Part shown: positions 28,101-34,205 of the stretch, piece by piece
Position numbering within the stretch: the first letter of the stretch is position 1
Layout: every line of letters begins with the position of its first letter
Source: JANXSS01 sp025356535
GTDB lineage: Bacteria; Pseudomonadota; Gammaproteobacteria; Burkholderiales; Burkholderiaceae_D
NCBI GenBank assembly: GCA_043762325.1
Contig: JAYUMU010000174.1
Span: 122,115 to 186,114 of the forward strand
DNA: 64,000 bases
Direction: 5' to 3'
Notes under the pieces: generated by a model
Seen by the model: the letters and a program-made list of their open reading frames with translations, nothing else
The model's database searches: none
What the model was told of the DNA's origin: nothing
Program-made: the position numbers and the translations under genes

Positions 28101-30538
28101 CGACCAATGCCTATCTGGTCACGCCCAGGGGCAGCCTGATCGAACAGGGCGGCGGCGACCTGTCGGTGCGTGCCGGCGGCAACATCGCCGGCGGCGCGTT
28201 CTATGTCCAGAAAGGCGCCGCGAGCCTGCATGCGGACGGCGCCATCGGCGCCGGCAACTATGCGCCGGTCAATCTCGATGGCGCCACGCCGCTCAATCCG
28301 GTGCTGGCCGTGGGCGACGCCCGCTTCGATGTCAGCGCCGGCCGTGGCCTGACGATTGAAAGTGCCTACAATCCGATGCTGGCCGAGCAGAGCATCAACA
28401 ACGTCGTCACCGGCGACAATCACTTCAATCCGGTCTACGGCGTCGGCAGCGGCCAGCGCTGGGATGTCGCCGACCAGAGCCAGGAAAGCCTCGACTACCG
28501 CCAGAAATACGGCCAGTTCAGCACCTTTTCGACCTATGGCGCGGCCAGCGCCGTGAACCTGACGGCCATCAGCGGCAACCTGCTGCTGTCGAACGACGCC
28601 GCCAAGGTCGCGGCCTCGGGCATGAACGACATACCGGATGCGCTGCGCACCAGCTTTCCGCAACTGTATGCACTGGCGCCGCCGACGGTGCGTGCGGTTG
28701 CCCTGGCCGGCGACCTGCGCAGCGCCAACGGCTTTGGCATGCTGGCCGGTCCGACGGCGCAGCTCGAACTGCTCGCCGCCGGCAACATCGTCCTCGGCAA
28801 CGGCGCCAACGGCAGCATCCGCATGCTCGACAACGATCCGGCGACCATGTCGACGGCAGCCGCGCCGCGGGTGCTGTCGGCGACCGATTTCGACATCATC
28901 AACGGCAGGAGCAGCGGCATTGCGGCGCATGCACCGGACGGCCTGCATGCCGGCGACACGCAACCGGTGCGCATCATTGCCAACGGCGGCGACATCGTCG
29001 GCGACGGCACCAGCGCCAACACGATTACGCTGGCCAAGCAGGCGCAGATCCTGGCCGGGCGCGACATCGTCGACCTTGGCCTGGCCATCCAGCAAAACAG
29101 CAGCAACGCTGTCTCCACCGTCACGGCGGGGCGTGACGTCATCGACATCACCCAGGCCCGCGGCGTCGGCTCCGAACCGAGCCCGGTGGCCAACGTCGTC
29201 ACCGGCGCCGGCCGCATCGATGTCAGCGCCGGGCGTAATGTCGATTTCGGCAACGGCCACGGGCTGGTCACGCGCGGCAACCTCGACAATCCGTACCTGG
29301 CCGAAGGCGGCGCCAGCATCGTCATCAGCGCCGGCGGCGCGACACCGAACTACGGCGCATTCGTCGGCTATGCCAACCGCATCGGCATGGTCAGCGACGT
29401 GCTGGCCACCGAATTGCCGGCGCTGACGACGTTCGTCTCAGCCCGTCAGGGCAAGCAACCGGATGCGTCCGCGACCTTGCCAGCGGTCGACCTCTGGGTT
29501 GCCTTCCGGGGCCTGTCCGAGGCCGACCAGGCCAGCTTCCTGGCGAGCCAGCCGGCACTGGCGGCGCGCCTGGATGCCAGCGCAGCGCGGCGTACTGCCG
29601 CGCTCGATGGCGCCGACAAGCCGTTGCTGGACAAGCCGTATCTCAACGACCAGTACTTCAAGGAGCTGGTGCAGTTCGGCGGCGCCAGGGATCTGGCCAT
29701 CTTCGACCGGATGATCGCCAGCCTGTACCCGGCAGCCAAGACCACGGCACCCGGCAACATTGCGCTTTTCAGCAGCCAGGTCAAGACCGAGCAGGGCGGC
29801 TCGATCGACCTGATTGCGCCGACCGGCTCGGTCTACGCCGGCCTGACAAGCGGGGTGGCGCACGGCAAGGAGTCGGAGCAGGGCATCTTCACCGTCAACG
29901 GCGGCGCCATTCGCGCCGAAGTCAGGACCGACTTCCTGGTCAACCAGGGCCGGGTCTTCACGCTCGGCGGCGGCGACATCACGCTGGTCTCGCAATACGG
30001 CAATATCGATGCCGGCCGCGGCGCCAAGACCGCCTCCTCGGCGCCGCCGCCGCTCATCACCATCGACGCCAACGGCAATGTCAAGGTCGACGTCTCGGGC
30101 TCGATTTCCGGCTCCGGCATCGCGACCCTGAAGACCAAGGAAGGCCAGCCAAACAGCAACGTCTACCCGATCGCGCCGCGCGGCATTTTCGACGCCGGCG
30201 ACGCGGGCGTGCGCTCGACCGGGTCGGTCAATATCGTCGCCAACGTGGTCCTGAACGGCAACAACATCAGCGCCGCCGGCGCCGTCACCGGCGCGCCGGC
30301 GGTGGTGGCGGCGCCGGCATTGGGCGGCCCGAGTTCGCCGGCCAATGCCGCAACGCGCAGCGACGACGTCGCCAAGGCCCTGGGCGCGACCGACGCCAGT
30401 GCCGCATCGAATTCGGTCGCCGTCGACGTGCTGGGCTACGGCGCCGACGACGACGCGCCGAACGAGGCCGACGACGAAGAGACCCGCAAGCGCAAGAAAG
30501 CCCGCGCGCAAAAGAACCAGCAGCCACTGCCAAAATGA
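19187..30538 (+). CDS. Giant filamentous haemagglutinin-like adhesin TpsA (DUF3739 type)
   Basis: 3783 residues. An extended, Arg-rich signal of about 71 residues ends in ALAQA. The TPS domain follows (about 90-200): NTYAVKGNTLTITQ, NWQSFDIGS and the diagnostic NPNGIIFG. The bulk is a Gly/Ala/Asn/Asp-rich beta-helix with dozens of haemagglutinin-like repeats and no Cys after the signal. Around 3120-3240 lies the DUF3739-like signature (FPQLYALAPPTVRAVALAGDL and MLDNDPATM). It ends with an acidic then strongly basic tail (DDDAPNEADDEETRKRKK). I see no CdiA-type VENN motif or C-terminal toxin and no immunity gene, so it is more likely an adhesin than a contact-dependent toxin. ExbB follows after 15 bases. 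Confidence 0.9.
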   Translation: MTRTRSAGLRQTARAPAAGRAQASPALRRRALCAGLMLAGQRSGRVGLGCVASLPILLAAGLLGCDAALAQARVPVNALPSTPTAPKTNAGAPNTYAVKGNTLTITQTAPASIVNWQSFDIGSQSKVTIAQPGATSVLLNNVSGGAYLNQTTIDGMLSANGRVYIYNPNGIIFGKTGVVNVGTLVASTLKFDEARVIGGFLQPGASPLLGVDPAFAGGKAGAIVVDGDGTAHAAITSANGGLILLAAPKVTNNGLLRSPDGQVMLAAGSKVYLAAPQVSQTGTSMRGLLVEVSNDAAVGATATGGSVALGSTTRGDGTVENGSNGTIDVRHGNATMIGYAVNQKGIVSASTSVNLNGSIYLSARDQAIRPDANSPYIASRSGQLVLGEGSLTQILPDTGDGATIPPASTFNKSEVRLDGAAIVMQKNARIVAPGGNVTLSARRLQDPANPVAAVADPATDTSRVDLAAGSSIDVAGSTSVADVLDASGRVTRPGTQLAMESNVITVDLRGAELADNVVLKTSPLYGTKVRIDIRKGTGAANVAGYLNLVEHGLTELNAAGGTVNIAADGAIISRGGSRINVDGGYVDYKPGYVNTTKLRLNDALVDIGAAKTNVAYTAAVDLANGADSFEAGYRQGGSAGSIRFSAPILVLQGALSGQATAGSHQRDLAAAGYPQGGQLQIGNATADYVNPQTGKANVALADQFGYRGRVVLGATNAAVAPQTGAPFDLNNADLRLLSSRLDLDTGALTRAGFNRLLALTSGSIEVDAPLTLAAGGRLWLGAGQGTLAGADGNLAPGGNITINAPVRIAGGAITATASGSLQVADGGVLDVAGRWTNDRGPGAPVDAAGNATGAAVVRGGTISLAADQLGLGNGVALDVSAGAWRNGKATTTLGSAGAISLQATPVNALLASTAQLRLGSGLTLSGYGFGSGGTLKMVARNVNIGAASAADPADLLLQPAFFQRGGFTGYDIAGRLNFAIETDAVVTPQAQSWQLGGGAARRASGAMSGVAAPALLALAGAGSTRPATSVSFTALGQGDAHSGELTVNEGAQLLMDPGANMKLFAAAQLTTLGTLSAPGGNILLNLTATADSPFDPSRSIWFGPNARVLATGTAQRMTINGDGIASGDMLDGGTIRIGTMRDGVLGAATGFVVAEPGALFNVGGTSVSNVRLKSGAVVAPAQDVAGAGGSIEIRAREGLLFDGLLKGGAGGANARGGSLTVALDTEGQAGSGYPADDRVLTLSVNGPNGGGASFGGNIVPSGLLPGQAIVVERFGTAAGKTVELGWFLSGSQATSSAARHAGEGDLLRKSFADGGFARLDFKSQNVLAFGLGSAGLTLGAGDAIILDAPILRADRKPSLTGFDTPGGNTLTLNAPYIELGSADIRYQGAGAATTGNATLAANGTTVDLIGHQSLQGFGTAQLAARGDIRLIGIDASDANGAATGFATGTLSMVGNLTLTDAQTYPTTLSDFTFAVAPSAAIAAGISYPGTGRLRFAANGNRAEPVLSAAGSLNAYATEILQGGRVVAPFGAITMGNVDKAVSPILTSSVAYLDGSVTSVAGAGIVPFGTIINGSVATASQWTATLTNGTAVVIKADPATGGAVPERAPPEKSILTAAASIQENRGAVLDAAGGGSLVAYEFTPGKGGSKDVLANNTAGSKTIVFAINPNFHGSVAPVDGNFGSDGGLAPGNSVTLSAMPGLAAGRYTLLPAHYALLPGGFSISVAANAPDMQANANITLADGTMLVAGRLSESGSGAAASRATGFLISPAAVIKTKSEFALSDATTYFTAKSATAGVDAPALPVDGGNIAFIATNAAATAMALDGVIGLHAATGGRAGTAAFAAPSIRVVSEPNQNSGNSVQLVADRLSGLGASSLLIGALRDARSDGLHLSSLANEVLLSNDVQHPLSGNEIILAARNTVRLDAGAALQGSGVSGRTAQDLALDGAGALLRASGGAAVAVGRSGTNGTNGQGGTLDIGVGARVGADGSAYLDATGNLTSRGQLLMAPGTAWGFGAPVISFGSAIPVDATALAAGGLGFDTTALAAMRNLGELRFDSYAAPINLYGTVSLGSAGMRHLSFSGAGFQGFDDASAPGQYGTTFLARTVSLDGRAASAAALPGAAAGSFSILAERIEVGENAIAVRGFGDVVLAANGELRATGKAGQVVADHNLKLAAGAITTDSGAGATFRAGGDMVMTTTGGAPVPAAPPASAGRAGLLRFEGATVRSDAMIYAPSGQIALVGAGGVSVTGGLISAAGTGTIFGSTVAYAPGGSIALAGAAVDVAAAAVLDVSATGAAAGTLSVYAVGGDGRGSVRLDGSVRGAAQAGIDGMTQQQGQFALVADEAGSGRSFGELNAKLNLGGFTGSRQFEFFNGDVTLGATDRIVAQQVTIAADNGNIRIGEHAGIDASGSKGGSIELYATQAAASGNDGRILLSGQASLVARGTAQATGNAGSTGNGGRVVLGVANADGTAATAVDGGASIALAGGSIDVGGSSAQRSGSVTLRAPRVDLGDVVGNAPGGAGTVAAVVKPGSNSEVAVASLRTDIRNSAMTAIEATRVYTGATVSGAADGAGNLDAGTSGSMYADAAGFSANQAAILARLQSSAANVSLRAGIEVRAPNGNLTVSVNEFAASAADRGWNLGAWRFGGAPVALTLRAKGDLNIVGSIGDGFIKPANTALSMPDWKLGVDDSASLRLVGGADLAAANPLATIAGAGDVKLGFAGRTPGSAAPLTAGDAPVALVRTGTGRIDIAAGRDIALGMAGFFTNADGTPAIYDKANSDASYNVSLFGASIYTAGKTGAVPDPASFAAPKNLLNTHFGGDGLTLSDAAFSSNGGAIALAAGRSINGPQHLDAKGNVDPAWFYRNNDGFAGTPADPTTHPATPADPAIAGTAVALPAALPQLVNDWLFRQGRSYIDAHGETRFEILGNGSMLNTAWWSRFDYFNQGVATLGGGDVTIRAGANIANLAASTATNAYLVTPRGSLIEQGGGDLSVRAGGNIAGGAFYVQKGAASLHADGAIGAGNYAPVNLDGATPLNPVLAVGDARFDVSAGRGLTIESAYNPMLAEQSINNVVTGDNHFNPVYGVGSGQRWDVADQSQESLDYRQKYGQFSTFSTYGAASAVNLTAISGNLLLSNDAAKVAASGMNDIPDALRTSFPQLYALAPPTVRAVALAGDLRSANGFGMLAGPTAQLELLAAGNIVLGNGANGSIRMLDNDPATMSTAAAPRVLSATDFDIINGRSSGIAAHAPDGLHAGDTQPVRIIANGGDIVGDGTSANTITLAKQAQILAGRDIVDLGLAIQQNSSNAVSTVTAGRDVIDITQARGVGSEPSPVANVVTGAGRIDVSAGRNVDFGNGHGLVTRGNLDNPYLAEGGASIVISAGGATPNYGAFVGYANRIGMVSDVLATELPALTTFVSARQGKQPDASATLPAVDLWVAFRGLSEADQASFLASQPALAARLDASAARRTAALDGADKPLLDKPYLNDQYFKELVQFGGARDLAIFDRMIASLYPAAKTTAPGNIALFSSQVKTEQGGSIDLIAPTGSVYAGLTSGVAHGKESEQGIFTVNGGAIRAEVRTDFLVNQGRVFTLGGGDITLVSQYGNIDAGRGAKTASSAPPPLITIDANGNVKVDVSGSISGSGIATLKTKEGQPNSNVYPIAPRGIFDAGDAGVRSTGSVNIVANVVLNGNNISAAGAVTGAPAVVAAPALGGPSSPANAATRSDDVAKALGATDASAASNSVAVDVLGYGADDDAPNEADDEETRKRKKARAQKNQQPLPK

Positions 30539-30553
30539 AGAAGGAATGACCTC

Positions 30554-32305
30554 GTGAATCTGACTCTGCAACTGCACCGGAAAATTGCCCTGGCCCTGGC
30601 CTGCGTCCTGGCGACGCTGTCGCTGGGCGCGCAGGCCGGCGACGACTGGGCCCACAAGAAAAAGCTGGCGTTCGACACCACCGCCACCGGCGTCGAGATC
30701 AAGGAAGAGGTGCTGCAGCTGCCGCTGCTGGTGCGTCTGCACAGCGGCAACTTCACCTTCGCCGAAGCGCTGCCCGACGGCGCCGACCTGCGCTTTTTTG
30801 CGGCCGACGGCAAGACGCCGCTGCCGTACCACATCGAGAATTTCGACGCCAAGAACGAGCTGGCCAATGTCTGGGTCGCCGTGCCAAAACTGGCCGGCGG
30901 CGCAAAGACGGATGCCATCGTGGTTGCCTGGGGCAACCCGAAGGCAGCCTCGGCGGCCACCCCCGGCAAGACCTACGACGCTTCGCAGATCTTCGTCTTC
31001 CATTTCGGCGACGCCCAGGGCGCCGCCGACGCCAGCGCCAACGCCAACAATGCAAAAGCGGCAACGATCAAGCCGGTTGCAGCCGGCCCGATCGGTGCGG
31101 CAGCCATGTTCGATGGCGCCAGCCGCATCGACGTCGCGCCGTCCGCAAGCCTGAAACTGGCCGCTGCCACCGGCTTTACCTTCAGCGCCTGGGTCCAGCA
31201 GACCACCGGTGACGACGCCGTCCTGTATGCCCAGCACGACGGCGCCCTGACGCTGACCATCGGCCTGAAGGCCGGCGTGCCGTATGTCGGCAGCGGCGCC
31301 GCGCTGGTCAAGGCGGCGGCGGCACTCAAGCCCGGCACCTGGCAAGCCGTGGCCGTGGTGGTTGCCGCCGGCAAGGCGACGCTGTATGTCGATGGCGTCG
31401 AATCGGCCAGCGGCGCCTTCGCCCTTGCCGACCTCGCCGGCGAGGCGACGATCGGCGCCGGCCTGCGCGGCCAGCTCGACGAGGTCAGCCTGTCGGGCGT
31501 TGCCCGCAGCGCCGGCTACCTCAAGGCGCAGGCGTCGAGCCAGAGCGCCGACTCGGCGCTGATGGCGTTTTCCGACGATGGCGCCGGCAGCAGCGAAGGC
31601 GGCACCTCGACCTTCTCGATCCTGATGGGCGCGGTCACCTTCGACGGCTGGATCGTCATCGGCCTGCTGATCGTCATGGCAATCGTCAGTTTCTATGTCA
31701 TGGTCAGCAAGGCCATCATCCTGTCGCGCATCAAAAAGGCGAACGACCGGTTCCTGCAGGTGTTCCAGGAAAAATCTGCCGAACTGCTCACGCCCGGTCA
31801 TGCCGAAGCGGCCCTGGTGGCGGCCGATGCGAGCATGAAGCATTCGCCGATCAAGCGCCTGTACGCCATCGGCCTCCACGAGATCAGCCGGCGCTTCGAT
31901 GCACTGACTGCCGCCGGCCGCCCGCATGCCCTGAGCGCCACCGGAATCGATGCGATCCGGGCCTCGCTGGAGGCGACCATGCTGCGCGAGAACCAGAAGC
32001 TCAACAGCGGCATCGTGCTGCTGACGATCGCAATCGCCGGCGGCCCGTTTCTCGGCCTGCTGGGCACCGTGGTCGGCGTCATGATCACCTTTGCCGCAAT
32101 TGCCGCCGCCGGCGACGTCAATGTCAACGCCATCGCGCCCGGCATCGCGGCCGCGCTGGTGGCCACGGTGGCCGGCCTGGTGGTGGCGATCCCGGCGCTG
32201 TTCGGCTACAACTGGCTGGCCAGTCAGATCAAGAATGCCACCGGCGACACCAGCGTGTTCGTCGATGAATTCCTGACCCGCTCGGCCGAAGTCTACACGC
32301 ACTGA
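30554..32305 (+). CDS. exbB: ExbB/TolQ-family proton channel protein with exported DUF2341/LamG-like domain
   Basis: 583 residues, more than twice a usual ExbB. A signal peptide (1-28) leads into a DUF2341-like domain (about 35-135, with PLLVRLHSGNF, GADLRFFAADGKTPLPY and WVAVP) and a concanavalin A/LamG-like domain (about 165-325, FTFSAWVQQ, LYVDGVE, GQLDEVSLSGVARS). Only then comes the ExbB part: TM1 at about 365-390, a cytoplasmic loop, and TM2/TM3 (about 485-570) with GPFLGLLGTVVGVMITF and the conserved small-residue helices. GTG 30554 has AAGGA upstream. With ExbD and TonB it should use the proton gradient to do work at the outer membrane. It sits 15 bases after tpsA. Confidence 0.85.
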   Translation: MNLTLQLHRKIALALACVLATLSLGAQAGDDWAHKKKLAFDTTATGVEIKEEVLQLPLLVRLHSGNFTFAEALPDGADLRFFAADGKTPLPYHIENFDAKNELANVWVAVPKLAGGAKTDAIVVAWGNPKAASAATPGKTYDASQIFVFHFGDAQGAADASANANNAKAATIKPVAAGPIGAAAMFDGASRIDVAPSASLKLAAATGFTFSAWVQQTTGDDAVLYAQHDGALTLTIGLKAGVPYVGSGAALVKAAAALKPGTWQAVAVVVAAGKATLYVDGVESASGAFALADLAGEATIGAGLRGQLDEVSLSGVARSAGYLKAQASSQSADSALMAFSDDGAGSSEGGTSTFSILMGAVTFDGWIVIGLLIVMAIVSFYVMVSKAIILSRIKKANDRFLQVFQEKSAELLTPGHAEAALVAADASMKHSPIKRLYAIGLHEISRRFDALTAAGRPHALSATGIDAIRASLEATMLRENQKLNSGIVLLTIAIAGGPFLGLLGTVVGVMITFAAIAAAGDVNVNAIAPGIAAALVATVAGLVVAIPALFGYNWLASQIKNATGDTSVFVDEFLTRSAEVYTH

Positions 32306-32318
32306 ACGGCGCCTCCCC

Positions 32319-32723
32319 ATGCAGATCCAGGAAGACAATGCACCGTTCGACGACATCAACGTCACGCCGATGCTCGATCTGGCCTACGTGCTGCTGGTGA
32401 TCTTCATCATCATGACGACCGCGTCGGTGCAGGGCGTCAAGGTCAAGCTGCCCAAGGCGAAGATGACCGCCAGCATGGCCAAGGCGCACCTGAAGGCGGT
32501 GACGATCTCGGAAAACGGCGACTTCTTCCTCGATGCGTATCCGATGACGCTGGAGCAGCTCGGTCTTCGCCTGGCCGACCTCAAGCGCATCAATCCGGCG
32601 CAGTCGATGGTCATCAAGGGTGACGCCCACACCCAGTACGCAAAGATCATGCAGGTCATGGAAGCGATGAAGAAAGCCGACATCACCGATATCGGCTTGG
32701 TCACCAGCAAGGCCGCAGGTTAG
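32319..32723 (+). CDS. exbD: ExbD biopolymer transport protein (first copy)
   Basis: The 134-residue bitopic protein starts with a short cytoplasmic end containing INVTPMLDLAYVLLVIFIIM; Asp20 in the single membrane helix is the proton-carrying residue of the family. A periplasmic ExbD domain follows (KLPKAKM, ISENGDFFLD, VIKGDAHTQYAKIMQVMEA). It lies 13 bases after exbB and 19 before a paralogue. ExbD completes the stator complex that energises TonB. Confidence 0.88.
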   Translation: MQIQEDNAPFDDINVTPMLDLAYVLLVIFIIMTTASVQGVKVKLPKAKMTASMAKAHLKAVTISENGDFFLDAYPMTLEQLGLRLADLKRINPAQSMVIKGDAHTQYAKIMQVMEAMKKADITDIGLVTSKAAG

Positions 32724-32742
32724 CCGGCACACCGGGAAAAAC

Positions 32743-33150
32743 ATGAAAGCCCAGGAAGAAACCAAGCCCTACGACACCATCAACGTCACGCCCATGCTGG
32801 ACTTGGCCTACGTACTGCTGGTGATCTTCATCGTCATGACGACCGCCTCGGTGCAGGGCCTGAAGATCGACCTGCCAAAGCCGAGCAACAAGCCCAACAA
32901 GAGCGAACACAAGGAAACCAGGATCGTGCAGATCCAGGCCGACGGCAGCCTGCTGTTGAATGGTGCAGCCATCTCGCTGGCCGACCTGGAGTCGCGCCTG
33001 GCGGCGATGCATGCGCGCGAGCCCGACATGCCGGTGGTGATCAAGGGCGATCCGCAGGCGCACTACGAGCAGGTCATCGGCATCATCGACCTGGCCGGCC
33101 GGCTCAACATTGCCAACGTCGGGCTGGTGACGGCCAGGATCGGAACCTGA
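32743..33150 (+). CDS. exbD: ExbD biopolymer transport protein (second copy)
   Basis: The 135-residue paralogue of the preceding gene has an almost identical N-terminus (INVTPMLDLAYVLLVIFIVM, Asp20 conserved) but a diverged periplasmic half (LPKPSNKPNKSEHKETRIVQIQADGS). Paired ExbD proteins are known in other betaproteobacterial loci of this type and may form a hetero-oligomer in the ExbB pore. A GGGAAAAA ribosome site precedes the ATG. Confidence 0.88.
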   Translation: MKAQEETKPYDTINVTPMLDLAYVLLVIFIVMTTASVQGLKIDLPKPSNKPNKSEHKETRIVQIQADGSLLLNGAAISLADLESRLAAMHAREPDMPVVIKGDPQAHYEQVIGIIDLAGRLNIANVGLVTARIGT

Positions 33151-33151
33151 C

Positions 33152-33850
33152 TTGGACGCCGAACCGGCAGTACCCGGCCGCCGCAACAAGATAGTGCTCA
33201 TCGGCGTGCTGGTGGTGGCCGCACTGGCGCTGCTGGCCTGCGGCATCTACAAGCTGAGCAGCCAGAAATCGGGGCCGAAGCAGAAGGCGCCGAAGATCAC
33301 GCTGCTGGTGCCGCCGCAACCGCCACCGCCGCCGCCGCCGCCGCCGAAATTCGAGAAAAAACCGGAGCCGCCAAAAGAGCAGAAGGAAATGAAGGTCAAT
33401 CAGCCGGTTGAAAAGAAGGCCGAACCGCAGGCGTCGCCGGAACTGAAAATGGACGGGCCGGCAGGCGACGGGCCGAGCAATTTCGCCGCCGGCGCCATCA
33501 CTAGCGAAGACCTGAGCAAGGTCGGCACCGGCAAGGGTGGCGCCGAAAAAGCCGGCATGTTCAATCCGTACACGAACTATGGCGGCCTTCTCAAGGGCGA
33601 ACTGCAACGCTACCTCAACAAGAGCCTGGCCAGAAACGACAGCCTGCGGCGGCGCCAGTTCAGTTTCGACGTACACGTCTGGGTCGATGGCGCCGGCATG
33701 ATCAAGCGCTTCGAGCTGGTCAACGGCTCCCGCGACAACGAGGCCGACGAGGCGGTGCGCGCCGCCATGGCCGCCTTGCCGGGCTTCTCGCAGCCGCCAC
33801 CGGCGAACATGCCGGAACCGATCCGCCTGCGCGTCAACACGCGGGGGTAG
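33152..33850 (+). CDS. tonB: TonB energy transducer
   Basis: The 232-residue product has a cytoplasmic start, one uncleaved membrane helix (about 13-31), then PPQPPPPPPPPP followed by KFEKKPEPPKEQK, the rigid Pro/Lys periplasmic spacer of TonB. The C-terminal TonB domain is at about 145-232 (YLNKSLARNDSLRRRQFSFDVHVWVDGAGMI..., ending LRVNTRG). The start is TTG 33152, one base after the exbD stop; no ATG exists before the membrane helix. It should contact an outer-membrane partner, presumably one encoded in this locus (porin, TpsB or secretin), but the partner is not shown by sequence. Confidence 0.82.
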   Translation: MDAEPAVPGRRNKIVLIGVLVVAALALLACGIYKLSSQKSGPKQKAPKITLLVPPQPPPPPPPPPKFEKKPEPPKEQKEMKVNQPVEKKAEPQASPELKMDGPAGDGPSNFAAGAITSEDLSKVGTGKGGAEKAGMFNPYTNYGGLLKGELQRYLNKSLARNDSLRRRQFSFDVHVWVDGAGMIKRFELVNGSRDNEADEAVRAAMAALPGFSQPPPANMPEPIRLRVNTRG

Positions 33851-34205
33851 CGCGCCGCGCGCCGTGCTGGCCCCGGGCGATGGCGCGCCGGCCCGGTCGA
33901 TGCCGGCGCGCGCCACCTCGATCCGGTCGGATTGCCGCTTCCGGCGCACGCAGACGACGTCTTTTACGCCAAATGACGCCGTTCGGCCCGCGCATCGCCG
34001 GACGATTGCACACCTTTCTTTTTGATTGGCGGTGATTTTCATGTTTATTGCGAGCAAACTGGCGTAACAAGACCAAAGCGGCAAAAAATATAAAAGATTT
34101 GCGCCGCCGTAGCAGTTTTCAGGCCGATTGCTGACGACGACGCGATTGCGGTCCGCGTCGTCGCATCCGGCCCATGCCGACATTTATGTGAAGGAAAGTA
34201 CCTGG
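33851..34205. other. 355-base region between tonB and the phytochrome operon
   Basis: No gene supported. The first ~70 bases are GC-rich with interleaved GGCGCGCCGGC/GCCGGCGCGCGCC inverted repeats that can fold into a strong hairpin without a T tract, possibly ending the tonB transcript. The stretch from about 34015 to 34110 is AT-rich (AAAAAATATAAAAG) and is the likely promoter area of the phytochrome genes. Confidence 0.45.

Noticed and set aside
19187..30538. TpsA as a CdiA-type contact-dependent toxin
   Set aside because: No VENN-like pre-toxin motif, no toxin-like C-terminus and no small immunity gene after it; ExbB follows at once.
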